A DNA stretch of 64,000 nt from Ligula intestinalis. Its lineage: Eukaryota > Platyhelminthes > Cestoda > Diphyllobothriidea > Diphyllobothriidae. The translations under genes were made by a program, and so were the position numbers. This document shows positions 45,301-56,000 of this stretch, one piece after another (the first letter of the stretch is position 1; the number at the start of each line of letters is the position of its first letter). Under the pieces are notes generated by a model. The model saw nothing but the letters and a program-made list of their open reading frames with translations, did no database searches and was not told where the DNA came from. The DNA is taken from positions 5,983,751 to 6,047,750 of the forward strand of contig JAYGXS010000003.1 in the NCBI GenBank assembly GCA_036362985.1, given 5' to 3'.

Positions 45301-46499
45301 GCAGACTGAATGGGGACTACGGGAGGATCGGCTGAATGGGACGTCAACTGAGGACGTCCGGAGGAGTCTGTTCCCGAAGTCCAGGGAGCACCCAAACTTC
45401 TGGAGAAAATCGACGCCTAAGATACAATCCCATGTTATATCAGGGGAGACAATAAACTGATGGCAGAAACTAGAACCAGAAAGGGTCAAGGAGAACTCCA
45501 CGAAACTAGTATAACTAAGACTAGTGCCATTAGCCGTGTGTAAAGAAAAACGAGGATTAGGAATATATCTAACACGGGTTTGGAACTCTAGGAAGGGCTG
45601 CTGACGTATCAATGGGCAACCAGCGCCAGAGTCAATGAGACAGCAAAAGATGGTAGAGCCTACAGCAGCTACAACTAGGGGACAAGAGGAAGAGAAAAGG
45701 CTTGAAACTACAATATCAGAGAGAATGAGGCACTCACCGTCACCAGGGTTAGGTCCAGCCTCGATTGCCATAAGTGGACGAGGGCCAGGGAGTCCGTTTG
45801 GCCGCCGGGGTTGCTGACGGCGCCAGCGGTCCCGACGAGGGAACGAAGACCCACAAGAGCACCAATGGCCAGGAGTCTGAGTACCAATGGTGGCCGACGA
45901 CCGAATGGCTGCGACCGCAAATTGGCCTCGTGGGGAACCACAGGCAGACTGCAGAGCCTCCTCGCGCCGGGCAACTTCAATAGCCGCATCCAGACTGGTG
46001 GGTTGTTGCCGAAGGACAACTTTCCGGACCTCAGGGTCTGACAGGCCATTGACAAATTGCTCCATGACCATATAGTTGAGGGAGTTCAGGTCCAAGTGTG
46101 GATACGCCTGTTTGGCCAGGAGACGGAGAGCTTGTTGGTATTAAAGGACGCTCTCCAAAGGTCCTTGAAGTCGCTGGCGGAAGTCAGAGACGAGGATCCA
46201 GGAAGGAGTGGCCTGGCGCAGGACACTGCTCAAGGTCTTGAAAAGGTCGTCCACGGATTGGGTCGATGAGGCACCAGCAGCAAGGGCAAGATCGTAGACA
46301 TCGTCGTCCAACTGGGCCAGAATCGTTCGGGTCCGGGCCGTCTCATCCACTCCGTCGAGGTAGTCATGCATGCGTGCTTCCCAACGCGGATAGTCGCAAG
46401 AGAGCGTCAGACGGGAAGGCGGCCGGCGGGAGGACTGAAGGCTAACCTGGGACAGTTGAGCCAATAACTTCTCCAGAAGGTTGTTGGCCGTGGTAAAAA

Positions 46500-46511
46500 C
46501 CGCTGCCACCA
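46500..46511 (-). other. Candidate primer binding site
   Basis: The minus strand reads TGGTGGCAGCGG, three bases inside the 5' LTR end. TGG is the complement of a tRNA CCA end. I could not assign the tRNA. Confidence 0.4.
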
Positions 46512-46514
46512 AAG

Positions 46515-47056
46515 TGAAATGAGAAGCTGACGACAGAGGACGGGGACGAGTATTTGAGACGAGCCACCGAGCGATCAATATGATAGTCAGTCCAAAAAGA
46601 AAAGTCAGTTATCGGAGATGAGTGTTTTGAAGGTCCTGGGTACAAAAATAATCTTCAGGGAAAACCCAGTACAAAAATAAGCTAAAGGGGAGTACTGTCT
46701 TTGGGAAGAACGCAGCTGAATCTTTGACCGGACGGGACAAGCCGCAACGACGTTGGGAGCGCGCTGGAAGTCGGGAGTCCAGTTCCTCAGTCGGCCTCGT
46801 TATTTATCCCTGCCCGTCAAGGTCATCCAAGGAGCGGCCATTGTAGTACAAGATAAAACAAAGGAAGTGATCAATTATCTTAGTGATTATTATTTATTTA
46901 TTATTATTATTAAATTAAATATAAACATGATAATAGTTATAGATTTCCATGATCCGTTCTATAAATACGGGGAAGGTTCGCGCGCGCGCCCCTTAAGGGA
47001 CGCGTTTCCAGAACGTTCGGCGCGTCACTCACGTGCTTCTATCCCACGTGCCTCTA
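46515..47056 (-). repeat. gypsy 5' LTR
   Basis: Nearly identical to the other LTR. The inner end reads ..CTTCTCATTTCA, one base different from TTACA. The outer end lacks the terminal TG and passes straight into the 96-bp repeat through the shared bases CTCTA. Confidence 0.85.
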
Positions 47057-47147
47057 ATTGTAAGGTCTGTAATAGTTTACTTTGTTGAAATTAATCGCAA
47101 CGAGATATCAGAGTTGGTATTGTGGTTGTCTATGAGGAGGTGGTCCT
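47052..47147. repeat. 96-bp direct repeat, right flank of gypsy element
   Basis: Counterpart of 41668-41763. Its first five bases CTCTA overlap the LTR end. Confidence 0.85.
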
Positions 47148-50100
47148 GATCGAGGGACTGACATGTGATCGGGTGTCCTTTTCCTTACTGGTCCTGTATC
47201 AGCTTGGCAAGTGTCACTGAAGCCTCTTTATACAGCACTCCATAATCCTAGTCCGTGAACTGTCTTATACACTCAGAAACGTACTGCGAGTCATTAGTAT
47301 TTTGATGTTGCGATACTTAAGTATCCAGTCACATTACACTCGCTAATTTGCGCTCAATGGCTAGTTATGTGATGGGCTTACTCTTTTTAGTAATCATTAC
47401 GGGTCCGACTCTCCCAGCACTACATTTCTGTGATTTGCGAAGCTGTACTCCTAATATTGCACTAGTTTACATCTAGCTTTGCGTTAGCAGGTCGGATTTG
47501 CGGTCTTTTGCACTTCTGTTGAGCTGACTACTGAACCGGATAAAATTCGCATCTGCTACTTATTCGAAGAGACTGGTGGTCAGCTGGTACCAGTACGGAC
47601 TACAGAAATGAGTCATTTGATAACAAAATTAGCTTCAGACTAACTTTAAGAGTTAGCCCCGGACGCATGTGACGTAAACACAGCAGATCACTTGTCGCAC
47701 GCAAGCTCACAACTTGTCTGCTAGTGAGAGGCTTACCAGACCTCTGTGCAATGCTATCGTAGTACTGTTATGCATAAGCACGTATAGACAAAATCGAAGT
47801 GAGCACACCAATGTAGCAAATTAGACCGGATTCCATGATGGATTCCGGCCGGAAAAGTCGCGATACTATGCCGGATTTCAAGGCGGACATTGGTCGGCAT
47901 GGATTCTATGCTGGAAAAGTCGTGATACGTCGCCATACTTGGATAAGTGTATTTAAGCTACTACTGCAGTAGTAGCGTATATGATATTACATTGATAGGA
48001 CTAGTGATAAGAAGGGTATAGGGACTAAATTGCTTCGTAGTCCTTTGATACCAGACATTGTCACTGACGACCTTCGGGACTATGTCTATTTCGGCCTGAT
48101 GTGCTTTCTTTGTTTCGTTTGTTCTTGTCATCATGCTGTATTTACCTTATTAAGTAAAATGCAAATATTTGTAAATGCATAATTCAGGCGCAGTTTACCT
48201 CTGTCTCGGCATAAGTTATTAGTCTTGAGAAACCTGTCGTCCACGCTCACCCCGACGCAGCTTTCAAAAGGAATGCCGTCATCACCTGGCCCCTTGCTAT
48301 CACATGGCCTTAATATTATATTGATGGTTGTTGGAAGAGGCTCGCATGGGGATACACTTGACAGATAGGCATAGAACTCCATTGCAAAGGGGGGATAGAG
48401 AGAGAGAGATGCTGTTCTGGTCATCGAATCTGTGAAAGTACAAAAAGCACTAACGTCATCCCTTAAACTTATCTGGGCTGTCAGTGCCATTGTTTGTCCG
48501 ACTTAATTGGAAATATTTTAAATGTATTACGGTTGCACAATTAACGTATTCTCTGTGTGGCCGACATTCCTATTGCTATCTACACCGCTAACGGAGTTTC
48601 TCAGTTCAAAGGATATATAACATATCTGAGGAAGAAATTAGCCGTGTTGGAATGCCATCGACTTTTTATGCCTGCTGTATGGAGGTTGCCATTGAAGCCA
48701 TTTCTGTCGACTGCTATAATTTACTGAATTTGACGTAAATACTAGTCGCTGTGAGACCTAGATTGATTTTTCCGGACAGACCACTATAATATTAATGAGT
48801 TAATAGTCATTGCGTCCCATTTCTTAACTGTCCCCTTTAACCAAGGGCTCCAATATTAAATATTTTCTGACGTTTTCTCTTTTGTATCGTGCTGCAGCTC
48901 AAAACTGAGTTTACGTGCTCACAGCTTTGAGTGTTGGACTATCGTACTTTTTGACATGAACCCATTTTGCATAGAACATTTTGGGTGTGGATAAAATGTG
49001 GGTATTCAGGTGGGCTTGAACAGGGAAGTGATTCAACCCAAAGGTATTGCCGGTTTCAGTTCATTTATTGCTTTGCTATTACGAGCCAATTTTCGAAATT
49101 AAATTCTTATCGGTAATTAAATTTAAAAATTTAAATTAAATGATGCATTGGTAAAAACTTTTCGGACATAATCAGTAAAGTTCTCCATACTTTCACCACC
49201 ATCTCATCAAAGACTATAGCCGATGCAGCTGATCGGAGCATCTTCTGACCACGCCTCATCATTTCAGTACTTGATAACAATTAGCAGACATGGCATATTT
49301 TAGCAGATTCTTCGTGCTTGGAGGTAAGGAAGTTTTCACATTTTTCAAATTTATGTAAAAAGCCCATTCCATAGAAGAATGTGAACATTTTATGCTACTG
49401 CCTTCCAAGGCGCCGCTAACGTTATTGATCACAGTTTATATCTTCTCAGACCCATTTTTTCGGGTGTGCTTTACAGACAGAAATTTAGACGGCAGCTTTT
49501 GGTTTCTGGCTAGCAATGCTGAAAATGCCACTATACTAACTTTAATCTTGGTACCAATTAGTAGCCTCCCTCAAGAAGAGATCGACAAAATTAAGTTCCA
49601 ACTCGTACTACACAGAGTTCTTCCCATTATGCCATGGGGATTAGCTGAATACATGCGCCTCCCCCCCCCCCCCCCACAACAACGCATCTACGAAGCCGCC
49701 ACACTTTTGCTACTTACTTTACATCGGTTTTACCGAAACGAAAGCATTTGTGCACTTTAAGTCCGCTTTGCTTGTGGCTACATTAAAATGTACAGTCCTA
49801 GTGCTCCTGTCCACTGAGCGTGTGCTGCAAATCACCGTGGGCCTTCGCGATTAAGCTCAGGAGACTGCTTTTCAGCCGTCCAACACCGGCGATAGAGATA
49901 GATGTAAGCTGCGACTACCATCTTTTTTAGTCACGCACTTGGCAGAAATCCAACCATCAGCTATCAGTATAGTTAGAAAGTGAAGACATCCAACAGTAGC
50001 AGCATCTGCCGCACTTTCTTCCTTCGCCCGTCCATGTCAGATGGTCCCCATTACGTATGCCTGGCTTTTGTGATGACGGCTCGGGCCTCATATGCGTAAG

Positions 50101-50524
50101 GCTGTCATAAAGGCCACCCTAAGAACCAGCTCAACAGTCCGTCTTGGGAAGAACTGAATTTTCATATCAGTCGGCAGCCCTCCAAGCCATTACCCCTTTT
50201 GTACGTTTTAACAGATTCGTGTGTGAGAGGAATGCCTTAAGAATGAGCTGTTCAATATCCGCCTGCACTCGCCGACTGTCTGAGCCGAACCAGCAAGTAG
50301 TGGTTGATTGGGCGCAGTGACTGACGCGAAGTTAAGACGTACGTGTACCCACACACACACACACACATGTACGGCAACAATTATTGGAGTCGCGCGGACT
50401 TGGTCCGACAGTTTGACCATCGATTTTGACTATGCCCACGGTATGCTCCATAACAGGGTAGTGACTTGCGCATGAATTAGTTTTAACTGATAGCAGTCTT
50501 GCAAAGTATCTACCACACTCTATT
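47148..50524. other. Unrecognised stretch
   Basis: No convincing gene. A minus-strand frame at 48131-48490 contains KGPGDDGIPFE, vaguely like an RT finger motif, but nothing else supports it. A plus-strand 122-codon frame at 49392-49760 has a Pro run from a C tract and no known domain. Around 50090-50200 the sequence resembles 23190-23350. A short (CA)n tract lies at 50351-50368. Confidence 0.3.
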
Positions 50525-51010
50525 CTCCCTCACCCACCTGGGCCGGTGAAATCTCCATCGCCACGAAGATTCGTGTATACCGTGCATCCATCCGGTCAGT
50601 CCTCCTCTATAGATGTGAATGCTGGGCTGTGCGCGCTGAAAACGAGCGGAGACTGGAGGTACTTGACCACCGGTGCCGTAGGACGGTCCTGTGAGTCAAG
50701 TATAGCGACTTCATCTCAAATGAGACAGTCCGCACCCACTGCGATCGTATCACGGGGATATTTCAGGCCATTCAAGAAAGGCGACTGAGGTGGTTTGGAC
50801 ACGTTTGCCGTCGTCCGCCTCACGAGCCTAGCTATGCTGCTCTCGACCCGGCGCCGCAGCCCACCTGGAAACTTCGAAGAGCAGGGCAGCTGAAGACTTG
50901 GTTCGACACCGTCCGTCAAGACATGGAAGCAGTTCTTGGACCTTCTTTTTTCGGTCTCCGTCGCTGAAGAAGAGACTGAATGGAGCTTTCCAGATCTGCT
51001 GCTGCCAATA
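50525..51010 (+). pseudogene. RTE-like LINE, RT C-terminal remnant
   Basis: Plus strand: ATKIRVYRASIRSVLLYR, CECWAVRAENERRLEVLDHR, one TGA, then VKYSDFISNETVRTHC, QERRLRWFGHVCRRPP and LKTWFDTVRQDMEAVLG. RLRWFGHV and the preceding motifs are typical of the C-terminus of RTE/BovB-like elements and related flatworm LINEs. No upstream RT core is present. Confidence 0.75.
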
Positions 51011-51884
51011 GTCCCACATGGAGAGGTACCGTTCGTGAGGCCGGCTAGCTGAGGCATGATTACAGCCGTAACAAGTACAAGTGAGCCGGTGGAGGGACGC
51101 AGTCAAGAAGACTAGAGGTGGGATCGAGCGCAGGCCGCTGGCGTGGCCGAAGTCATCTTTACGCGTACCTCCACGCCCCCCCTCCCCCATCTTCGGCATT
51201 CTTTATCGGTGTGCCACCTGAATGATGCCTGCCATACCCTGATCTGGCTGCCCCCCGTGTTGGCCCAGCTATCTTCCACGCGTCCATTTTGGGGGTCCAT
51301 CTCGATAAACACGTACCGTTACGTAGTCTGACTTTCTGTCTTGGTTCAGTGTATCTGCGCAGCGCACCCCGTTGTTGTGGGGGAATTACCGGCCGGAAAT
51401 TTGATCACCGCAAACGACGATGTACACTGTGCTTCGGAATGCGGCCGGTGCAGGACGCTGACTTGCACACCATCGACTGCACGCGTTGAAAGGGGGAGGG
51501 CGCTTAATGGTCGACCAGTCATCGCTCATATCCAGCCGTCTTAACCTTAGAATACGGCGTTTGCTTGAAGAGGAGAAGAATGTATTTACTACCCAGTAAA
51601 AATTTCTCGCTTCCAAGTCTTTGCTGTCTTCAAATGCTGATCCTTATTGCTTAATACGGACTGACAGTCATGTGTCATTTGACCAATCTCAGTTTTCCTG
51701 TTTCTTCCCCTTAGTCCACACTAGACTGCGTCGTGTAGCCTCAAATCGATCCAGACTCAAGCTAATGTAACATATAATGTTAGATATGCGTCCCATGGAT
51801 CGTTTACAGAAATTATTCGTCCCGCCGTGCTTAGGGGGGGTGGCTGTCCCCCGAGCCCCGCCAGCGGCCACACAGTAGCTAATT
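51011..51884. other. Probable LINE 3' part and spacer
   Basis: The first few hundred bases continue from the RTE-like tail (RWRDAVKKTRGGIERRPLA in plus frame). The rest shows nothing I recognise. Confidence 0.35.
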
Positions 51885-52137
51885 ATATAGGCAGAATGGC
51901 ATTACCGACAAAGACCAGGGAGACTGAAGTGGTCATTTCTGGCTTATTAGCCATTATCAGCCAGCCACTTCCAATCCCAGGTGGTACACCACCCGAGGCT
52001 CGAACCCGTGAACTGTTGATTAGAAAACCAGCACCGTAGCCTCGGGGTACCGCAACACCTGGGGTTGGTTATAGCTGACTGATGAGGGCTAATAAGTCAG
52101 AAATGGCCTTTCCAGTTTCCCTTGTCTCTGCCAGCAA
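51885..52137. repeat. SINE-1 head-to-head pair (minus, then plus)
   Basis: 51885-52040 is a minus-strand copy with B box GGGTTCGAGCC (reverse complement at about 52000) and the tail phrase for GGCTGATAATGGCTAATAAGC. 52041-52137 is a plus-strand copy lacking the tRNA head, starting ACCGCAACACCTGGGG and ending CAGTTTCCCTTGTC. Confidence 0.7.
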
Positions 52138-52261
52138 TTTTCATCTGCTAGTCGCAGTGTGGCTGCTGACGGTGTTCGAGAGAGAAAAAGAGTCCCAAAG
52201 CACGACGGAAACAGTGGTGGGCGCCTATCTACCATTGTGTTTATCCCCTACATAAACCGGC

Positions 52262-52428
52262 AAAAAAACGAACTCGTGACGCAGTGGTTAGAGTTTTGGA
52301 CTTCTAGCCAACACATCACGGGTTCGAGCCCCGGGCGCCGCAACACCTGGGGTTTGGTGTGGCTGGCTGATAATGATGGCCTGTAAGCCAGAAATGGTCA
52401 TTCCAGTCTCCCTTGTTATTGTTTGTTA
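52262..52428 (+). repeat. SINE-1, complete plus-strand copy
   Basis: A box TGACGCAGTGG (52277-52287) and B box GGTTCGAGCCC (52321-52331) mark a tRNA-derived polymerase III promoter. The body follows: CGCAACACCTGGGGTTTGG, GGCTGGCTGATAATGATGG, AAGCCAGAAATGGTCATTCC and CAGTCTCCCTTGTT. Confidence 0.75.
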
Positions 52429-52449
52429 TGTACCTGTTTGAGTGTCTGA

Positions 52450-52672
52450 CCGAAGAAGACAAGAGAGACTGCAGCGGCCATTTCCGACTAATTAGCCGTC
52501 ATCAGCCATGCCCAATCTCCGGTGGTACACCGCCACAGGCTCGAACCAACAAACTGTTGATTACGATTCAATCGCTCTAGCCTCAGATACCGCAACACCT
52601 GGGTTTGGGTCTGACTGACAGACCGACTGATGACGATTAATAAGTCCGAAATGACCATTGTCCCGAGCGAAA
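52450..52672. repeat. SINE-1 head-to-head pair (minus, then plus)
   Basis: Minus-strand copy at about 52450-52585 followed by a headless plus-strand copy at 52586-52672, joined at TAGCCTCAGATACCGCAACACC. The junction closely matches that of the pair at 51885-52137. Confidence 0.7.
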
Positions 52673-52679
52673 CCGCCAA

Positions 52680-52840
52680 GACAACGAGCCCGTGGCGCAG
52701 TGATTAAAGCGTTAAACTTCCAGCCAACAAGAACGCTGGTTCAAACCTTGGGTACCGCAACACCTGTGGTTTAGTATGGCTGGGTGATGACGGCCTATAG
52801 GCCAGAAATGCCCATTCCAGTCTCTCTTGTCATTGTTTGT
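52680..52840 (+). repeat. SINE-1, plus-strand copy
   Basis: A box region GTGGCGCAGTGATTAAAG and a weaker B box GGTTCAAACC, then CGCAACACCTGTGG and the common tail ending CAGTCTCTCTTGTCATTG. It ends about 200 bp upstream of the MRPL19 start. Confidence 0.7.
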
Positions 52841-53048
52841 AATGACATTGTGCCTTATATAGTATCTTTCTGCTCAAGTCTCTGTCTGATTACCTTGATC
52901 CTAAAGCGACATGTCTTGACCCCCGGACATCTAGTTACTCTCTTTAAGTTCACTCACTGAAGCTGATGCACTTTATTCTTCTGTTTCTTATTTTTCTACC
53001 GAAGCTTCAACTTTGCCTTCTTCTCTGTTCTCCGTTTAGCTTCAAAAA

Positions 53049-56000
53049 ATGGTCTCGTCAGGCCTCGGTCTCCGTCTTCTCCGACTTTTACCAACCAATT
53101 TTGTCGGTAAGGTTCCGGTTAAACCCCCCTTTAAACCCCCTGTGGTCGCTTTGAAGAAGTGCTGCCCAAGCGTTTCAGCCGTCATCGGTCTATGCCTCCG
53201 GAATTCCGCAAAAAGTACTTTCCCAAGGTCACAGGGAGCGAACTAGAGGCCTTCCAACGCGGACCCTTTGGTGATGTCGCCCTGAGGCGTCACGAGGCAG
53301 AGGTTCCCACACCCTCACCCAGAATCGAAGCCCCACGAGCTCTGCGGTACGTCCAAGTGTTTTTTTTGACAACTTTTTATTTGTTGTTTTTTTTGTAGAG
53401 CAGTCTACCAAGAGTTACTGCCACACAATCTCGACCCGCGCTACAGGGATCGTCTGCGTGAGCGTCTGGAACGACGCGAAATGATGCTTCGACGAAGGCA
53501 CCTCAAAATACCCGAATTTTATGTTGGTAAGTTGGCAGACACCGTCTCCTGTTGCATGCAAAGGAAATTAAAATGAATCGCTAGTGCATACTATGTGTAT
53601 GCGTGTGTCCCTCACATCAGAAAGAGCGTGTACCTCGTTTTCCTCTGCTTCTGCTATATCCAGTTGAAGCTTTTAGTTTTCTGCGGAGTTGCGCTGCCGG
53701 AAATCGTGACCGTTATAGACTTTGCATCCGGGCCCTCTTTCGTTGCCGCCACGACGTCCCTCGTGGGCAATTTTTCCTCCGCCACCAACTGACTAAATGT
53801 TATGCTATGCCAGAGTTCTATGCTCGTCATTGTCAGCAGGAAAGTGAATACATCGCGTTTCAACGCATTCACCGAACCGGCGTCATCACTGCGGAAACTC
53901 GCGGATATATAGGCCCTGGGAATACCGATGAGGCCGCCGCAGAAGAGGCCACTCAAGCAGTGGATGGCCTCGGTGTACTCTGAGACAGAGTTGCGTTTGC
54001 CGTCCTCACGCAAGCGGGCGCCGACATGGGCCTGGCACCAGCGTTGACAGTACTTTAGAAAGGTGGCAAGAATAGCTTTCTGGGGAGGTGACATCCGGTC
54101 CACGCTCTGCTGTACCTGCTTGCTGCCGTTTGTGAAGACAACGTCCTTGGCCCGACATCGGCTCATACGCGGGTCCATGTAGAAGATGCGTCGGTGGATG
54201 AACTGGCACAGTTCGGGCAGTGCCTCAAACACGGGCCTTTCGAAGCGTAGAAACAGGAGTTGTAGCATTTGGGCCAACTCGCCGGGTGATAGGCTGGCCA
54301 ACAGATGGTCACACAGCATCCTATTGGTCTTGCCCACGTCACTGACTAGGTGGCCGAGAAGGCTGTCACAGTTGCGCATCGACTCCTCAGTGAGTCCGTT
54401 GAGTATTTTGTCCACAGGCGGCACCACCTTGTCCAGAGCTTCCAGCAGGGCCACCAGGATGACGGGCGCTGTGCAGTTGGTCGGTTCGGGTGTGAGGCTG
54501 TCAAAGCGGAGGCTACGGGGCCACATGGTCACCGGTTTGGGTCCGAGTAGGGCCAGCTTTCGCTCCTCCTCGGCGGCTGTGTCAAGGCTGCTGTTGAGAA
54601 AGATCTGCAGTAGCTCATCCTCCTCTTCGATTTCAAGGCTCTTGGAGACTGAGGTGTCGTTGCTGACCTCAAGGGAATTCTGCTCCCGCAGATAGCGCTT
54701 GGGCATGGCGCGAGGAGCCACCAGCCGTGCCGTGCCGAGTCGACGCTTCTATGCACGCGCGCATGGCCTCTGCGCACATGGGTGCACGTCTGTGCCAAAA
54801 AATCGATATGTGATAATTCGACCGTCGGTGTCCACCGCATGCTGCGGCAAGCTGGAGGCAGACTTGCGTGGCATCTACCTTGCACTCTCTTTTCTCTCAC
54901 TTACCTGAGCCCGGTTTCAAGACAACTAGAGGCTGAATCGGGCGCAAATAAAAGGGTATATTAGCCGCATCATTCCTTAGACCTCGTCGCCCACTTGGGT
55001 CTTCGCCAAAAAGGCAGTATCCGATTGACTATGTACGACAAAATTGGACGTCGAAAGCATCACACACCATGGATTGACATAGGGAGGACAAAGAATCGCA
55101 CGAGGGAGGCACAGGTCCTTGTCTACTTTGTACCCCATCCGTGCTATAGTAGCTGCAAAAGTACACCACTTAAACTGCATTTAATTAATCCAACCCGAGT
55201 GCGAGGGTATACTATGCAACCCTATTGGATTGCTCCTCTAGCTGTAGTTTACTGTAGTTGGCTTGGCAATAGGTCCGTTAAAGAGGTTTTGTGTCTATAG
55301 TTTACGTTTGAGTTTACCGTTAGGTTTAAGAGGTCTAGTGTTTGGTTTTGGGATTCAGGGTTAAACTTGGGGTGAGAAGCGAGTTTTGTGGTTCTTGTTT
55401 CAATGTTGCCAAAACCCAAGATTTCCGCCCGCCCCAGACGCTTTGTTTCAACCCTCAAGGAGACGAGAGCGCAAGAAAAATGAGGCATTTAATGCTTACC
55501 TAGTACGGATATTTAATCAAGTAAGCGTTATAAGATCGGGCCAGTTGGATTTTATCCTCAAGAAAGTAACGAATCGATTGGCCATCTGATTGGTTGATCC
55601 TTATGTAGCAGCCGCGCATGCCTGTGGGTCTTTGTGTGTGGACGGACCAATAGCGTGGCCTGACAGCGTATCGCCCGGGCTGCATGCGAACAAGTCTGTT
55701 GGGGTGGCTCCTAATAGTTTTATGGTTAAGGCAGAGGTTACGTGTTGGGACTGGGGTTGGAGTGAGGGTTAGGGTTTTACGGACTTTCTTATCAGGAGAC
55801 AGTCGCTGCTTGGAACATTCAGGGCCGCCAACTATCTCTGCGGTCAATGTGTATGGACGTGAAAAAAGCCAGGGTGGCACGCGGGCTGATGCAGTTGTTG
55901 TTGTTGTTGTTGTACTAGCTTACTCCCTTAACCTAGTTTGCCAGCAATACATGGTATAAAATTTTTAAGAAAGGTGAAGCAATAAAGATGAAGGTATAAT

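Larger units (their letters stand above)
42301..46578 (-). pseudogene. gypsy gag-protease-RT-RNase H-integrase, two in-frame stops
   Basis: One continuous frame carries all domains in Ty3/gypsy order. Gag region (46578-about 45800): SCDYPRWEARMHDYLDG, then a stop TAA at 46141-46143. Protease: CLIDSGAG at about 45619-45640. RT: VLVKKKDGSMRLCIDYRKLN, PFGLANAPSTFQRLM and YVDD at 44659-44670, then TAA at 44647-44649 right after it. RNase H: VLDTDANETAIGAV and TDHSALTWL. Integrase: an HHCC-like finger with ACEFY (second Cys replaced by Tyr), then VGVDLVGPL, LHSDRGSSFEN and GNGQVERTN, giving the D, D and E residues. The frame ends with TAG inside the LTR. No ATG is seen before the gag domain; the frame is open into the LTR. 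The two stops and the finger change make this copy inactive. Confidence 0.88.
41764..47056 (-). mobile_element. Ty3/gypsy LTR retrotransposon
   Basis: A full element of about 5.3 kb on the minus strand: two LTRs of about 540 bp, a polypurine tract next to the 3' LTR, a TGG-starting primer-site candidate next to the 5' LTR, and gag-pol in one frame. The LTRs differ at roughly ten positions by eye, so insertion is fairly recent. No envelope-like frame is seen. Confidence 0.9.

Noticed and set aside
48131..48490. 119-codon minus-strand frame with KGPGDDGIPFE
   Set aside because: Only one weak RT-like phrase; neighbouring RT motifs are absent.
49392..49760. 122-codon plus-strand frame with a Pro run
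   Set aside because: The Pro run is from a C tract; no domain, no splice or coding support.
53603..53983. 126-codon plus-strand frame
   Set aside because: It is the antisense shadow of paralogue 1.
55755..55785. GGGTTAGGGTTTT, telomere-like
   Set aside because: Only one to two units, so not a telomeric array.
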